A stretch of 39,757 nt of DNA from a virus: positions 1 through 39,757 of IMG/VR virus record IMGVR_UViG_3300020185_000113; one strand, 5' to 3'. Shown here piece by piece: positions 16,619-23,558 of the stretch. The stretch's first letter is position 1. Each line of letters starts with the position of its first letter. The notes beneath the pieces are model-generated. The model made no database searches and had not been told where the DNA came from. It saw only the letters and a list, made by a program, of their open reading frames with translations. A program made the translations under genes and the position numbers.

Positions 16619-17001
16619 CAGATGAAGTACAAGTAGAATACGACGATGATACAGTTAAAGTTTTTAAGCTTGTAACTGGCGAAGAAATTGTAGCTCGTAT
16701 ATCCAAATCAACTGAACACTTTTTTGTAATTGAGATTCCATTAGAACTTAGATATAATTATACTGAAAAAAGATTGTTCTTATCTAGATGGATTATGGGG
16801 TCTGACTATAGTAAAGTAATGACTTTAGCTGGTACTTCAGTTGTATCTATAGCAGGACCTGAAGATTTAGTCTTAGAGAACTATTATAATTACAGGGAAG
16901 AGCTAGTTAAAAGCTTGACTGAACCTAAAGAATCAGATGAACCTGAAGTAGAACAAATTGAAATGCCAGATGAATTATTAGAAAAACCTACATTACATTG
17001 A
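16615..17001 (+). CDS. Hypothetical protein, possibly Sm-like beta fold
   Basis: Acidic protein of 128 residues overlapping the uvsW stop as ATGA. Residues 14-30 (VKVFKLVTGEEIVARIS) look like the first strands of an Sm/LSm-type small beta barrel, and the body is strand-rich. The final 30 residues are Glu/Pro-rich and probably disordered. I cannot assign a function. Its conserved-looking place after uvsW suggests a replication or RNA-related role, but that is inference. Confidence 0.65.
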   Translation: MTDEVQVEYDDDTVKVFKLVTGEEIVARISKSTEHFFVIEIPLELRYNYTEKRLFLSRWIMGSDYSKVMTLAGTSVVSIAGPEDLVLENYYNYREELVKSLTEPKESDEPEVEQIEMPDELLEKPTLH

Positions 17002-17076
17002 TTGGTGTATACCTCTCCCCTCGCAACAGTACTGTTATTATATACTAATTTTTACCATTTGTACATAAAAAAATTA

Positions 17077-17107
17077 TGTGTACATTACAGTTTATACAGT
17101 GTATAAT
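17077..17107 (+). promoter_or_regulatory. Promoter upstream of gp55, TGTGTACA type
   Basis: TGTGTACA (17077-17084) is followed after 17 bases by a perfect TATAAT (17102-17107). A second TGTACA at 17060-17065 forms an imperfect inverted repeat with it around an A/T spacer, a possible operator. The same TGTGTACA-N17 arrangement occurs at 26901 and 33839. Confidence 0.65.
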
Positions 17108-17141
17108 ACCTTATATTAATAACCCTAAAGGTATCCTCAGA

Positions 17142-17729
17142 ATGGCCCGAGTTAAAAAAGAAAAAGACAATTACATTAATAACAAGGACTTTTCTCAGGC
17201 AGTCTGTGATTATGTTAAAGCGTATCAAGATGCTGAGGGAATTAAACCTATTGTTCCAGATTACGTGGCATTGGGTTTTCAACAAATAGCACACGGCCTT
17301 TCGCGAAAACCCAATTTCATTGGATATTCATATCGAGATGAAATGGTAATGGACGCTATCGAAAACTGTCTTCGTGCCATTCGTAACTATAACATCGAAG
17401 CCGCCACACGTACAGGTAAACCAAATGCTTTTGCTTATTTCACTCAGATTTGTTATTATGCCTTTCTTCGGAGAATTGCCAAGGAAAAACGCCAGAAAGA
17501 AATCAAAGACGAATTGATTGATAACGGATATGGCTCCGATCTATTCGAAATAAATAATAACCAAGACGACTACTCTAAGCAAATTACTATGTCTTATATC
17601 GAAGAAGTTAAGAATAAGATGCGTGAAAACTTAGAGATGACTGATGAAGAATATGTGAAACCGCAGGCATCTTTGCCGAAACGGCGTGCACGTAAGACTA
17701 ATGACTCAGACTTGACGGAGTTTCTATGA
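17142..17729 (+). CDS. 55: Late-transcription sigma factor gp55
   Basis: T4 gp55-like sigma factor of 195 residues (T4 185). In T4 it replaces sigma70 on host RNA polymerase, recognises TATAAATA and is activated by the gp45 clamp. Family features are YINNKDFSQAV at the N-terminus, the GLSRKPNFIGYSYRDEMVMD and NAFAYFTQICYYAFLRRIAK blocks (region 2-like), and the acidic-hydrophobic end DLTEFL, the clamp-binding tail. I chose ATG 17142, downstream of the promoter at 17102 and of AAAGG. It fits the late boxes seen throughout 1-14100. Confidence 0.93.
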   Translation: MARVKKEKDNYINNKDFSQAVCDYVKAYQDAEGIKPIVPDYVALGFQQIAHGLSRKPNFIGYSYRDEMVMDAIENCLRAIRNYNIEAATRTGKPNAFAYFTQICYYAFLRRIAKEKRQKEIKDELIDNGYGSDLFEINNNQDDYSKQITMSYIEEVKNKMRENLEMTDEEYVKPQASLPKRRARKTNDSDLTEFL

Positions 17730-17956
17730 AGCAATATTCATTAAAAGAATTTATTAAGGTAGTTGAAAACGCAGATATAATATATGGTGAAGTTTCACTT
17801 AACGCAGCAATGAAAGTTCCTGCACGTGTTAAGAAGAAGTCTATACTTGATCATCTTAAATCAATTACACGAGAAACGCTACGTATGTCTTCTATTGGTT
17901 ACTATGGTGATTTGAGAGAAGATAAAAAAGGACGAAAAATACTAAAGGTGCTATAA
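17726..17956 (+). CDS. Hypothetical protein, 76 aa
   Basis: Basic protein of 76 residues (MKQYSLKEFIKVVENAD...), overlapping the gp55 stop as ATGA and the next gene by one base. It contains a Lys/Arg-rich middle (VPARVKKKSILDHLK) and a C-terminal GDLREDKKGRKILKVL hairpin-like segment. I do not recognise it. Tight coupling to gp55 and gp47 suggests it belongs to the transcription/recombination operon. Confidence 0.7.
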   Translation: MKQYSLKEFIKVVENADIIYGEVSLNAAMKVPARVKKKSILDHLKSITRETLRMSSIGYYGDLREDKKGRKILKVL

Positions 17957-18219
17957 TGTCAGATGATATCTTTGACTTTGGATTTACTATCGTTGATGAA
18001 CAACAAGAACTAGAGGTTGTCCAGAAAACTGCTGAAAGCGCAGCTTCAGCCGAGGCCACGGCATCATCATACGAAGATAAAGTAAACAAACTCTACAATG
18101 CCATTCTACCTCTCCTATCTAATCTCAAGAAAAATCCTGAAAAAGATTATATTTATTGGCCTAATCGTAATGAAAAGGTCGAACAGTTTGAAACAATGAT
18201 TGCTAATATTATTAAGTGA
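17956..18219 (+). CDS. Conserved-looking phage protein, 87 aa, between gp55 and gp47
   Basis: Acidic protein of 87 residues with an N-terminal FDFGF motif, an Ala/Glu-rich helical stretch and a C-terminal KDYIYWPNRNEKVEQFE segment. I recall similar small proteins with a YIYWPNR motif next to gp47 in marine T4-like phages, but no function is known to me. It starts one base into the preceding stop (TAATG) and ends five bases before gp47. Confidence 0.75.
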   Translation: MSDDIFDFGFTIVDEQQELEVVQKTAESAASAEATASSYEDKVNKLYNAILPLLSNLKKNPEKDYIYWPNRNEKVEQFETMIANIIK

Positions 18220-18224
18220 GATAA

Positions 18225-19277
18225 ATGTTAATTGCTATTTTGAACGATACACATTTGGGCATAAGAAATAGTTCCGATGTATTTTTAGATAATGCTTCTA
18301 AATTCTACACTAAAACGTTTTTCCCATATCTTAAAGATAATGGGATTAAGCAAATCATTCATCTAGGGGATTACTACGATAATCGTAAAGCTATTAACAT
18401 TAAAGCTTTAAATGACAATCGTAAATATTTCCTAGAACCAATGCGTGAACTGGGTATCCGAATGGATATTATTCCTGGTAATCATGATACGTATTTTAAA
18501 GATACAAATACTCCCAACTCTCTCAAAGAACTCCTTGGATTTTTTATCAATGAAGTTACAATCATTGAAAAGCCTACCGTATTAGAGTACGACTCTTTGC
18601 GTATGGCTCTTCTTCCTTGGATGGCTAAAGATAACACCGAAGAGTCTTTACACTTTATTAAAAACTGTAAGGCAGATATTTTAGGTGGCCATTTAGAGCT
18701 GAATGGATTTGAAATGATGCGTGGCATTAAGTCAGATCACGGTATGGACCCTAATATATTCTCACGGTTTGAGTCTGTTCTTTCTGGACATTACCATACT
18801 AAAAGCAGCGCTGGCAACATTCATTATTTGGGTTCTCAGATGGAATTCTTTTGGTCAGATTGCAATGATAAAAAGTACTTCCATGTTTTAGATACAGAAA
18901 CACGTGATATATGGGCTATTCCTAATCCGCACACTTTATTCAAAAAAGTAGTGTACAATGATGCCAAATATGATTATAATAGGGTACCGGATTTTACAGG
19001 GCACTTTGTTAAGGTAGTAGTTGTGAATAAAACTAATCCACAAATGTTTGAATCTTTTCTTGATAAGCTACAAGATCAAAACCTGCATGACCTTAAAATT
19101 GCTGAGAACTTTGATCATATTATTGGCCATAACGAAGATACTGACGTATCACTGGATGATACGCAAAGTCTTTTGGATGATTATATCGAGGAATCAGAAA
19201 CTGCTCTGGAAAAATCACATCTTAAGCAAAGGATGCGGGATTTGTATACTGAAGCACAATCGATTGAAATTCTATGA
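18225..19277 (+). CDS. 47: Recombination nuclease subunit gp47 (Mre11-like)
   Basis: Metallophosphoesterase subunit of 350 residues (T4 339), the Mre11/SbcD equivalent that works with gp46 to resect DNA ends for recombination-dependent replication and host DNA breakdown. Metal-binding motifs are D8 and H10 (NDTHLG), D49 (HLGDYYD), N86-H87-D88 (PGNHD) and GHYH near residue 187. The C-terminal region is acidic and helical. The stop overlaps the gp46 ATG. Confidence 0.95.
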   Translation: MLIAILNDTHLGIRNSSDVFLDNASKFYTKTFFPYLKDNGIKQIIHLGDYYDNRKAINIKALNDNRKYFLEPMRELGIRMDIIPGNHDTYFKDTNTPNSLKELLGFFINEVTIIEKPTVLEYDSLRMALLPWMAKDNTEESLHFIKNCKADILGGHLELNGFEMMRGIKSDHGMDPNIFSRFESVLSGHYHTKSSAGNIHYLGSQMEFFWSDCNDKKYFHVLDTETRDIWAIPNPHTLFKKVVYNDAKYDYNRVPDFTGHFVKVVVVNKTNPQMFESFLDKLQDQNLHDLKIAENFDHIIGHNEDTDVSLDDTQSLLDDYIEESETALEKSHLKQRMRDLYTEAQSIEIL

Positions 19278-20989
19278 TAAAATTTAATACTGTTCGATGG
19301 CAAAACTTTCTATCCACCGGCAATAAGTTTACAGAAATTAAACTAGATTCTGTATCTACTACTCTTATTGTAGGTGGTAATGGCGCAGGTAAATCCACTA
19401 TGCTGGATGCTTTGTCATTTGGTTTATTTGGTAAGCCATACCGTAATATTAATAAACCTCAACTAGTAAATACTATTAACGGCAAAGACTGTTTGGTAGA
19501 AGTTGAATTTGCAGTAGGACCTAACCACTATAAAGTTGTACGTGGTATTAAACCTGCAGTATTTGAAATTTACCGTAATGGTAAAATGTTTAATGAAAGC
19601 TCCCACGCCAGGGAGTTCCAAAAAATGCTTGAGCAAAATATCCTCAAGCTTAACCATAAATCTTTTCACCAGATCGTAGTACTTGGTTCATCGTCCTTTG
19701 TGCCATTTATGCAATTGGCTGCAGGACAACGCCGCGAAGTCATTGAAGACTTGCTTGACATTAATATCTTTTCTAAGATGAACGGTATTCTGAAAGATAA
19801 TGTAAGTACCATTAAGGATCAAATTCAGGATAAGACTCACCAGGTTGACATAGTACGTAGCAAGATCGAGATGCAGCGGAAATATATCCGTGATATTAAA
19901 AACCTGAACGAGGAGAAGATTCGTGAGAAACAAACCGAAATCACGACGCATGAAAATTCAATTAGGAAAATCAATGCGCAAAATGAAAAAATACAAGAAG
20001 CTCTCCAGGCTGAATACTCTACACTCAACGAACAGTTAGAAGAGGCAGGTAAGGCATTTGATTCTGCACGAATGCAGGAACCCCAGCTTCAGAAGGAGAT
20101 GAAGAAACTTGTTAAAGAGGATAAGTTCTTTCAAGATAATGACTTTTGCCCGACTTGTACGCAAGAGATTGACTCGGATATTAAAGAACAAAAAGTTAAA
20201 GGTATCGCAGAGAAAGCGAAGGAAATCCAGAAGACGTTTCAGGCGGTAAAAGAACAAATTAATACTGGTAAAGAATTATTAGATACTCTGACAAATAAGT
20301 CAAATGAACAGCGCAAATTAAATGAAGAATATAATGAAAATAATCTTAAATATTTTTGGGCACATGAAACAATCGTTAAGCTTGAGCGTGAGATTACACA
20401 AATATCTGGTACCAAAACAAACATCGTGGAGGCAAATCAAGAGTTAGAAGATTTTATTGATGGTAAGGATACACTGATCACTGAGAAAATGGAACTGGAT
20501 AGGGAACACGATTACTCTAAAGCTATGATGGAAATGTTAAAGGACACAGGCATCAAGACTAAAATTATTCGTCAGTACTTGCCTGTTATGAACAAGTACA
20601 TTAACAACTATCTACAGACTCTAGACTTCTTTGTACACTTTGAACTGGATGAAGCCTTTAACGAAACCATCCGGTCACGTCACCGTGATAGCTTCTCCTA
20701 TGATTCCTTCAGCGAAGGTGAGAAGCAGCGGATCGACCTGGCACTGCTGTTTACCTGGCGTCAGATTGCACGTATGAAGAACAGCGTGGCTACCAACCTG
20801 CTGGTCCTGGATGAAACGTTTGACTCTAGTCTGGATAATGATGGCATTGAGAATCTGTTCAAGATCATCTACTCCCTGGGAGAAACAGCCAACGTCTTTG
20901 TTATCTCACATAAGGGTGAAATCCTGGATAACAGGTTTAAGCACAAGATAGAGTTCTACAAGGACAAGAACTTTAGCAAGATTAAATAG
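19274..20989 (+). CDS. 46: Recombination ATPase subunit gp46 (Rad50-like)
   Basis: SMC-type ATPase of 571 residues (T4 560), the Rad50/SbcC partner of gp47. Walker A GGNGAGKST is at residues 34-42. Two coiled-coil arms flank a zinc hook CPTC near residue 292. The ABC signature FSEGEKQR is near 479, and Walker B plus D-loop LLVLDETFDSSLD near 509-521. From about base 20560 the codons become more G+C-rich (frequent CTG) than in the A/T-rich arms, which may reflect strong constraint on the ATPase end or recombination. Confidence 0.95.
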   Translation: MIKFNTVRWQNFLSTGNKFTEIKLDSVSTTLIVGGNGAGKSTMLDALSFGLFGKPYRNINKPQLVNTINGKDCLVEVEFAVGPNHYKVVRGIKPAVFEIYRNGKMFNESSHAREFQKMLEQNILKLNHKSFHQIVVLGSSSFVPFMQLAAGQRREVIEDLLDINIFSKMNGILKDNVSTIKDQIQDKTHQVDIVRSKIEMQRKYIRDIKNLNEEKIREKQTEITTHENSIRKINAQNEKIQEALQAEYSTLNEQLEEAGKAFDSARMQEPQLQKEMKKLVKEDKFFQDNDFCPTCTQEIDSDIKEQKVKGIAEKAKEIQKTFQAVKEQINTGKELLDTLTNKSNEQRKLNEEYNENNLKYFWAHETIVKLEREITQISGTKTNIVEANQELEDFIDGKDTLITEKMELDREHDYSKAMMEMLKDTGIKTKIIRQYLPVMNKYINNYLQTLDFFVHFELDEAFNETIRSRHRDSFSYDSFSEGEKQRIDLALLFTWRQIARMKNSVATNLLVLDETFDSSLDNDGIENLFKIIYSLGETANVFVISHKGEILDNRFKHKIEFYKDKNFSKIK

Positions 20990-21009
20990 GTGTATCATTT
21001 TGGTAACAA

Positions 21010-21044
21010 CCCTTAAAAAGATTCAAAAAAAGTCTTTTTAGGGG
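21010..21044 (+). terminator. Hairpin after gp46
   Basis: A 12-bp stem with one G-U pair forms between 21010-21021 (CCCTTAAAAAGA) and 21033-21044 (TCTTTTTAGGGG), with an 11-base A-rich loop. It lies between the gp46 stop and the next promoter, so it probably ends the gp55-gp46 transcript. A near-identical right arm recurs at 35795-35806. Confidence 0.6.
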
Positions 21045-21054
21045 TTTACTTTTT
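21025..21054 (+). repeat. Dispersed 30-bp promoter/terminator repeat, copy 1
   Basis: Thirty bases here are identical to 35787-35816: seven A, then GTCTTTTTAGGGGTTTAC, then five T. The repeat carries the right arm of a hairpin and a -35 box. It is far too long and too specific to be chance similarity in A/T-rich DNA. Confidence 0.85.
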
Positions 21055-21072
21055 TCTAGAAGTGTCTATATT
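21045..21072 (+). promoter_or_regulatory. Early-type promoter upstream of the 68-aa gene
   Basis: TTTACT (21045-21050) and TATATT (21067-21072) are separated by 16 bases. The -35 box directly abuts the hairpin. The whole hairpin-promoter unit is repeated at 35795-35834 with the same spacing, which supports its being functional. Confidence 0.6.
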
Positions 21073-21105
21073 AATAATATAACCTCTTCACCAAAGGAGA
21101 ACCAA

Positions 21106-21312
21106 ATGTCTCTCTACTCACCAGTACAAATTGCACAAAAAGTTTCCAACAAACTTAACTTTAAAACAGCTGACCGATACGATCAGATTGCAGCAATCAA
21201 AAAAGAGATTCTCGCTATTGGTACAGTTCCTAATACACTACTAGCAACCGACAGAGAATTCATCGATGACACACTCGATATTCTCTACTACCGATATTCT
21301 TTCAACGCATAA
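21106..21312 (+). CDS. Hypothetical early protein, 68 aa
   Basis: Protein of 68 residues with a strong ribosome site (AAAGGAGA) before ATG 21106. It appears helical, with QIAQKVSNKLNFK and an acidic second half (DREFIDDTLDILYYRY). I do not recognise it. It sits alone between an upstream promoter and a strong terminator, a monocistronic unit typical of early phage genes that act on the host; that role is inference. Confidence 0.75.
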   Translation: MSLYSPVQIAQKVSNKLNFKTADRYDQIAAIKKEILAIGTVPNTLLATDREFIDDTLDILYYRYSFNA

Positions 21313-21318
21313 CAATTA

Positions 21319-21343
21319 GGGGGGTTTACAAGCCCCCTTTTTT
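21319..21343 (+). terminator. Intrinsic terminator overlapping a promoter
   Basis: GGGGG (21320-21324) pairs with CCCCC (21333-21337), extended by a U-G and a U-A pair, with loop TACA, followed by six T. It ends the 68-aa gene's transcript. The -35 box of the next promoter lies in its loop and inner stem. Confidence 0.88.
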
Positions 21344-21353
21344 ATTGTATAAT
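21325..21353 (+). promoter_or_regulatory. Promoter of the accessory modification operon
   Basis: TTTACA (21325-21330), 17 bases, TATAAT (21348-21353) is a near-consensus sigma70 promoter. Its -35 element is inside the terminator hairpin of the preceding gene. It would drive the nearly gap-free gene chain 21380-26900. The same boxes and spacing recur at 28302 and 31284. Confidence 0.8.
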
Positions 21354-21379
21354 ACTATTTTTAATGTAAGGAGATTACT

Positions 21380-21775
21380 ATGTCTAAAGATTGGGTAAAA
21401 GATATTAATGACATGCATGCTAAGTTTGGTGTACATGAATCTGTTGAAAAGATGGGTGCAACTAAACTAGCATCATATTTGTCTTTCCGACTTAACTTCC
21501 TTAATGAAGAACTTAATGAAACTGGTAAGGCAGCACGGGAAGCTAACCCTGAAGAAATCGTAGACGGCCTAATCGATCTCTGCGTTGTAGCTATTGGTAC
21601 TATGGATGCCTTTGGTATTGACGCCTATAAAGCATGGGACGAAGTTCTTAAGGCTAACATGGCTAAAGAAGTTGGCGTTAAAGACTCACGACCCAATCCA
21701 CTTGGTCTTCCTGATCTGGTTAAGCCAGAAGATTGGGTAGGTCCATCACATGAAAGCAATACGGGAAAATTCTAA
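21380..21775 (+). CDS. MazG-like / phosphoribosyl-ATP pyrophosphatase-like NTP hydrolase
   Basis: All-alpha NTP pyrophosphatase-like protein of 131 residues. Metal-binding acids fit the family pattern: E44 and E47 in NEELNE, and E59 and D62 in EEIVDGLIDL, followed by a helix and the conserved end KDSRPNPLGLPDLVKPEDW. Such enzymes remove pyrophosphate from nucleotides; phage members are thought to shape the nucleotide or alarmone pool. It is first in a coupled operon of nucleotide-related genes, and its stop overlaps the next ATG (TAATG). The substrate cannot be told from sequence. Confidence 0.8.
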   Translation: MSKDWVKDINDMHAKFGVHESVEKMGATKLASYLSFRLNFLNEELNETGKAAREANPEEIVDGLIDLCVVAIGTMDAFGIDAYKAWDEVLKANMAKEVGVKDSRPNPLGLPDLVKPEDWVGPSHESNTGKF

Positions 21776-22311
21776 TGCAATTAGTACATGACCTGGTAAT
21801 CACTCAAGAGTTTATTGATTACCGTAATGAGTATAAGCATAAATTTAAAGCCAACGGAAGACCCGAGTCTGTGTGTTTAATGAATGCAGATTGCCTTCTA
21901 CTTGAGTGGCACCTGACAACAAATGGTCATGCTCAAACATCAAACACTATGTCGTACGACGCAATTATCCCTGGATATAATCGTGTAGAAATTAAATCTG
22001 TATCTAACGGTGGAAGTGTTACGATTGGACAATGGACACGCCGTCAAGATTTCGATAACTATCTTTTCTTTAGATTTGCTGTTCCGCGCACCGCTCCTTT
22101 AGAAATTGGTGATACAGTTACTATTAATATTGTGCAAATTGAAGCTAAAGATTCTGTAGAAATGCGATGCCGAGAATCTAACTTTAATACAAAAGGAAAA
22201 CCGCTTATGTATTATGTTTGGGCACAAGATGGAAAAATCGCTAAGCCTGATGTAAATTCTTCTATGTACAATACAGAAGAATCGGTGTATACTGAACCTA
22301 TGTTTGCATAA
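21775..22311 (+). CDS. Unknown protein, possible PD-(D/E)XK nuclease fold
   Basis: Protein of 178 residues that I do not recognise as a family. Residues 62-74 read D(x9)ExK (YDAIIPGYNRVEIKSVS), and with E44 upstream this resembles the active site of PD-(D/E)XK nucleases. A strand-rich stretch with WTRRQDFDNYLFFRFAVPR follows, also common in such nucleases. It could therefore be a small endonuclease, for instance against unmodified DNA, but the motif alone is weak evidence. It overlaps the MazG-like gene by one base. Confidence 0.7.
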   Translation: MQLVHDLVITQEFIDYRNEYKHKFKANGRPESVCLMNADCLLLEWHLTTNGHAQTSNTMSYDAIIPGYNRVEIKSVSNGGSVTIGQWTRRQDFDNYLFFRFAVPRTAPLEIGDTVTINIVQIEAKDSVEMRCRESNFNTKGKPLMYYVWAQDGKIAKPDVNSSMYNTEESVYTEPMFA

Positions 22312-22321
22312 GGAGATTATT

Positions 22322-22648
22322 GTGACAGATCGTGAATCCGTTAATGTTCTAAAAGAATGTATTGACCTGCAAATTCGTAAAGGTCAAGACTATCAGAACC
22401 CCAACTCTAATGTTACTCAAGCTATGCACTACCGTCGTGGCATTGATTCCCTGCATGACATTATGCAAGGTAAGATGTACCGTGCTCAGTCCATTCTAGA
22501 GAGTAATACCTCTAATCCCAACTTCGAGTCTCTTGAGGATACCTACAAAGACTTGATTAATTACGCATCATTTGCTGTAATGTATATGCGTGGCAAGATG
22601 GATGGCCAAGACCTTGATCGTGATATGTTCAACAAGAAAGTAGACTAA
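22322..22648 (+). CDS. DUF1599 / Nmad1-like protein
   Basis: Helical protein of 108 residues beginning at GTG 22322, six bases after AAGGAG (22310-22315); a TTG at 22304 lies upstream of that site. The pattern LQIRKGQDYQNPN, HYRRGIDSLHDIMQGKMYRA and ESLEDTYKDLINYASFAVMYM resembles DUF1599, also called nucleotide modification associated domain 1, which occurs in phage loci for nucleotide or base modification. Function is unknown even in the family; a nucleotide-binding helical fold is supposed. It is coupled to the HNH gene (TAATG). Confidence 0.65.
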   Translation: MTDRESVNVLKECIDLQIRKGQDYQNPNSNVTQAMHYRRGIDSLHDIMQGKMYRAQSILESNTSNPNFESLEDTYKDLINYASFAVMYMRGKMDGQDLDRDMFNKKVD

Positions 22649-22872
22649 TGGAACTCCCTCCCAAGAAAGGTTTTCACCGGCACCATATTATTCCTAAGTT
22701 CTTGGGAGGGACAGATGTCGCCGATAATCTTGTATATCTAACTCCGTATGACCATGCACAAGAACACAAAAAACTGTTTGAAGAACATGGGCGTAAAGAG
22801 GATGCAGGTGCTTACAATATGATTATGGCACAGAGCGTAACAAAAGATTTTGAAAGGCTAACTACAAAATGA
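22648..22872 (+). CDS. Small HNH-type nuclease-like protein
   Basis: Protein of 74 residues that is essentially an HNH module. H12-H13 in HRHHIIPKFLGG, N27 in DNLVYLTPYDH, and H36 and H40 in DHAQEH follow the HNH beta-beta-alpha layout. There is no DNA-binding extra domain and no Cys zinc knuckle. It could be a free-standing nicking or homing-type nuclease, or a remnant. Start and stop overlap the neighbours (TAATG, ATGA), so it is well integrated into the operon. Confidence 0.8.
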   Translation: MELPPKKGFHRHHIIPKFLGGTDVADNLVYLTPYDHAQEHKKLFEEHGRKEDAGAYNMIMAQSVTKDFERLTTK

Positions 22873-23558
22873 ATGTATCAGATATCCGCCAACACTTTAT
22901 TCAGGCTTTAGCCAATGAGGAGTTCACAGTCGATCGTACCGGCAGCAAAACCATTGAGCTGATCGGGGCTTCTTTCGTTGCAGATGAGCCAGCAATCTTC
23001 GGTACAGTTAACAAAGACTACGTCAATGCTGAGATTGATTGGTATAATGCGATGTCCACGAATATTAATGATATTGAATATGGTGATAAACCACCTAAAG
23101 CATGGCAGATTGCAGCTAATGAATATGGTGAGGTAAATTCTAATTACGGTAAATTAATTTACTCTGATAAGTACCATGATCAGTATGGCCAGGCTTTAGA
23201 TGAATTAGTGGTTTATCCGGATAGCCGTCGTGCATCAATGATCTATACTCGTCCATCTATTTGGTATGAATATAACGAAAATGACAAAAATGATTTTATC
23301 TGTACAAATGTTGTGACATATTATATTCGTAATGGCAAGCTAAATTGTGTTGTACAAATGCGCTCCAATGATGTAGTATATGGATATAAGAATGATTACG
23401 CCTGGCAGCACAATGTTCTCACCGAGCTTACCGATGATTATAACAGGTCTTGTGAACATATGCCAGGAAAGAAAGGTGAAGATATTAAAATAGGTACGAT
23501 CACTTGGCAGGTACAGAACTTGCATGTATATGAAAGACACTTTGATTTGGTAAAATAA
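22869..23558 (+). CDS. Thymidylate synthase-family enzyme, probable dCMP hydroxymethylase
   Basis: Protein of 229 residues of the thymidylate synthase/deoxynucleotide hydroxymethylase family. The catalytic Cys is C145 (FICTNVVTYYIRNGKLNC), the phosphate-binding Arg pair is in SRRASMI (120-121), and MRSNDVVYG follows. At the position where thymidylate synthase has its uracil-selecting Asn (FNIASY), this protein has D176 (KNDYAW), as T4 gp42 does, predicting dCMP as substrate and 5-hydroxymethyl-dCMP as product. It is close in length to T4 gp42 (246). It is coupled to the following genes of unknown or PLP type, which suggests further elaboration of the base. Whether phage DNA carries it is untested. 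Confidence 0.8.
   Translation: MNVSDIRQHFIQALANEEFTVDRTGSKTIELIGASFVADEPAIFGTVNKDYVNAEIDWYNAMSTNINDIEYGDKPPKAWQIAANEYGEVNSNYGKLIYSDKYHDQYGQALDELVVYPDSRRASMIYTRPSIWYEYNENDKNDFICTNVVTYYIRNGKLNCVVQMRSNDVVYGYKNDYAWQHNVLTELTDDYNRSCEHMPGKKGEDIKIGTITWQVQNLHVYERHFDLVK

Noticed and set aside
17076-17141. Longer gp55 start upstream of 17142
   Set aside because: It would begin at or before the -35 element and code for residues not found in gp55; ATG 17142 has a ribosome site.
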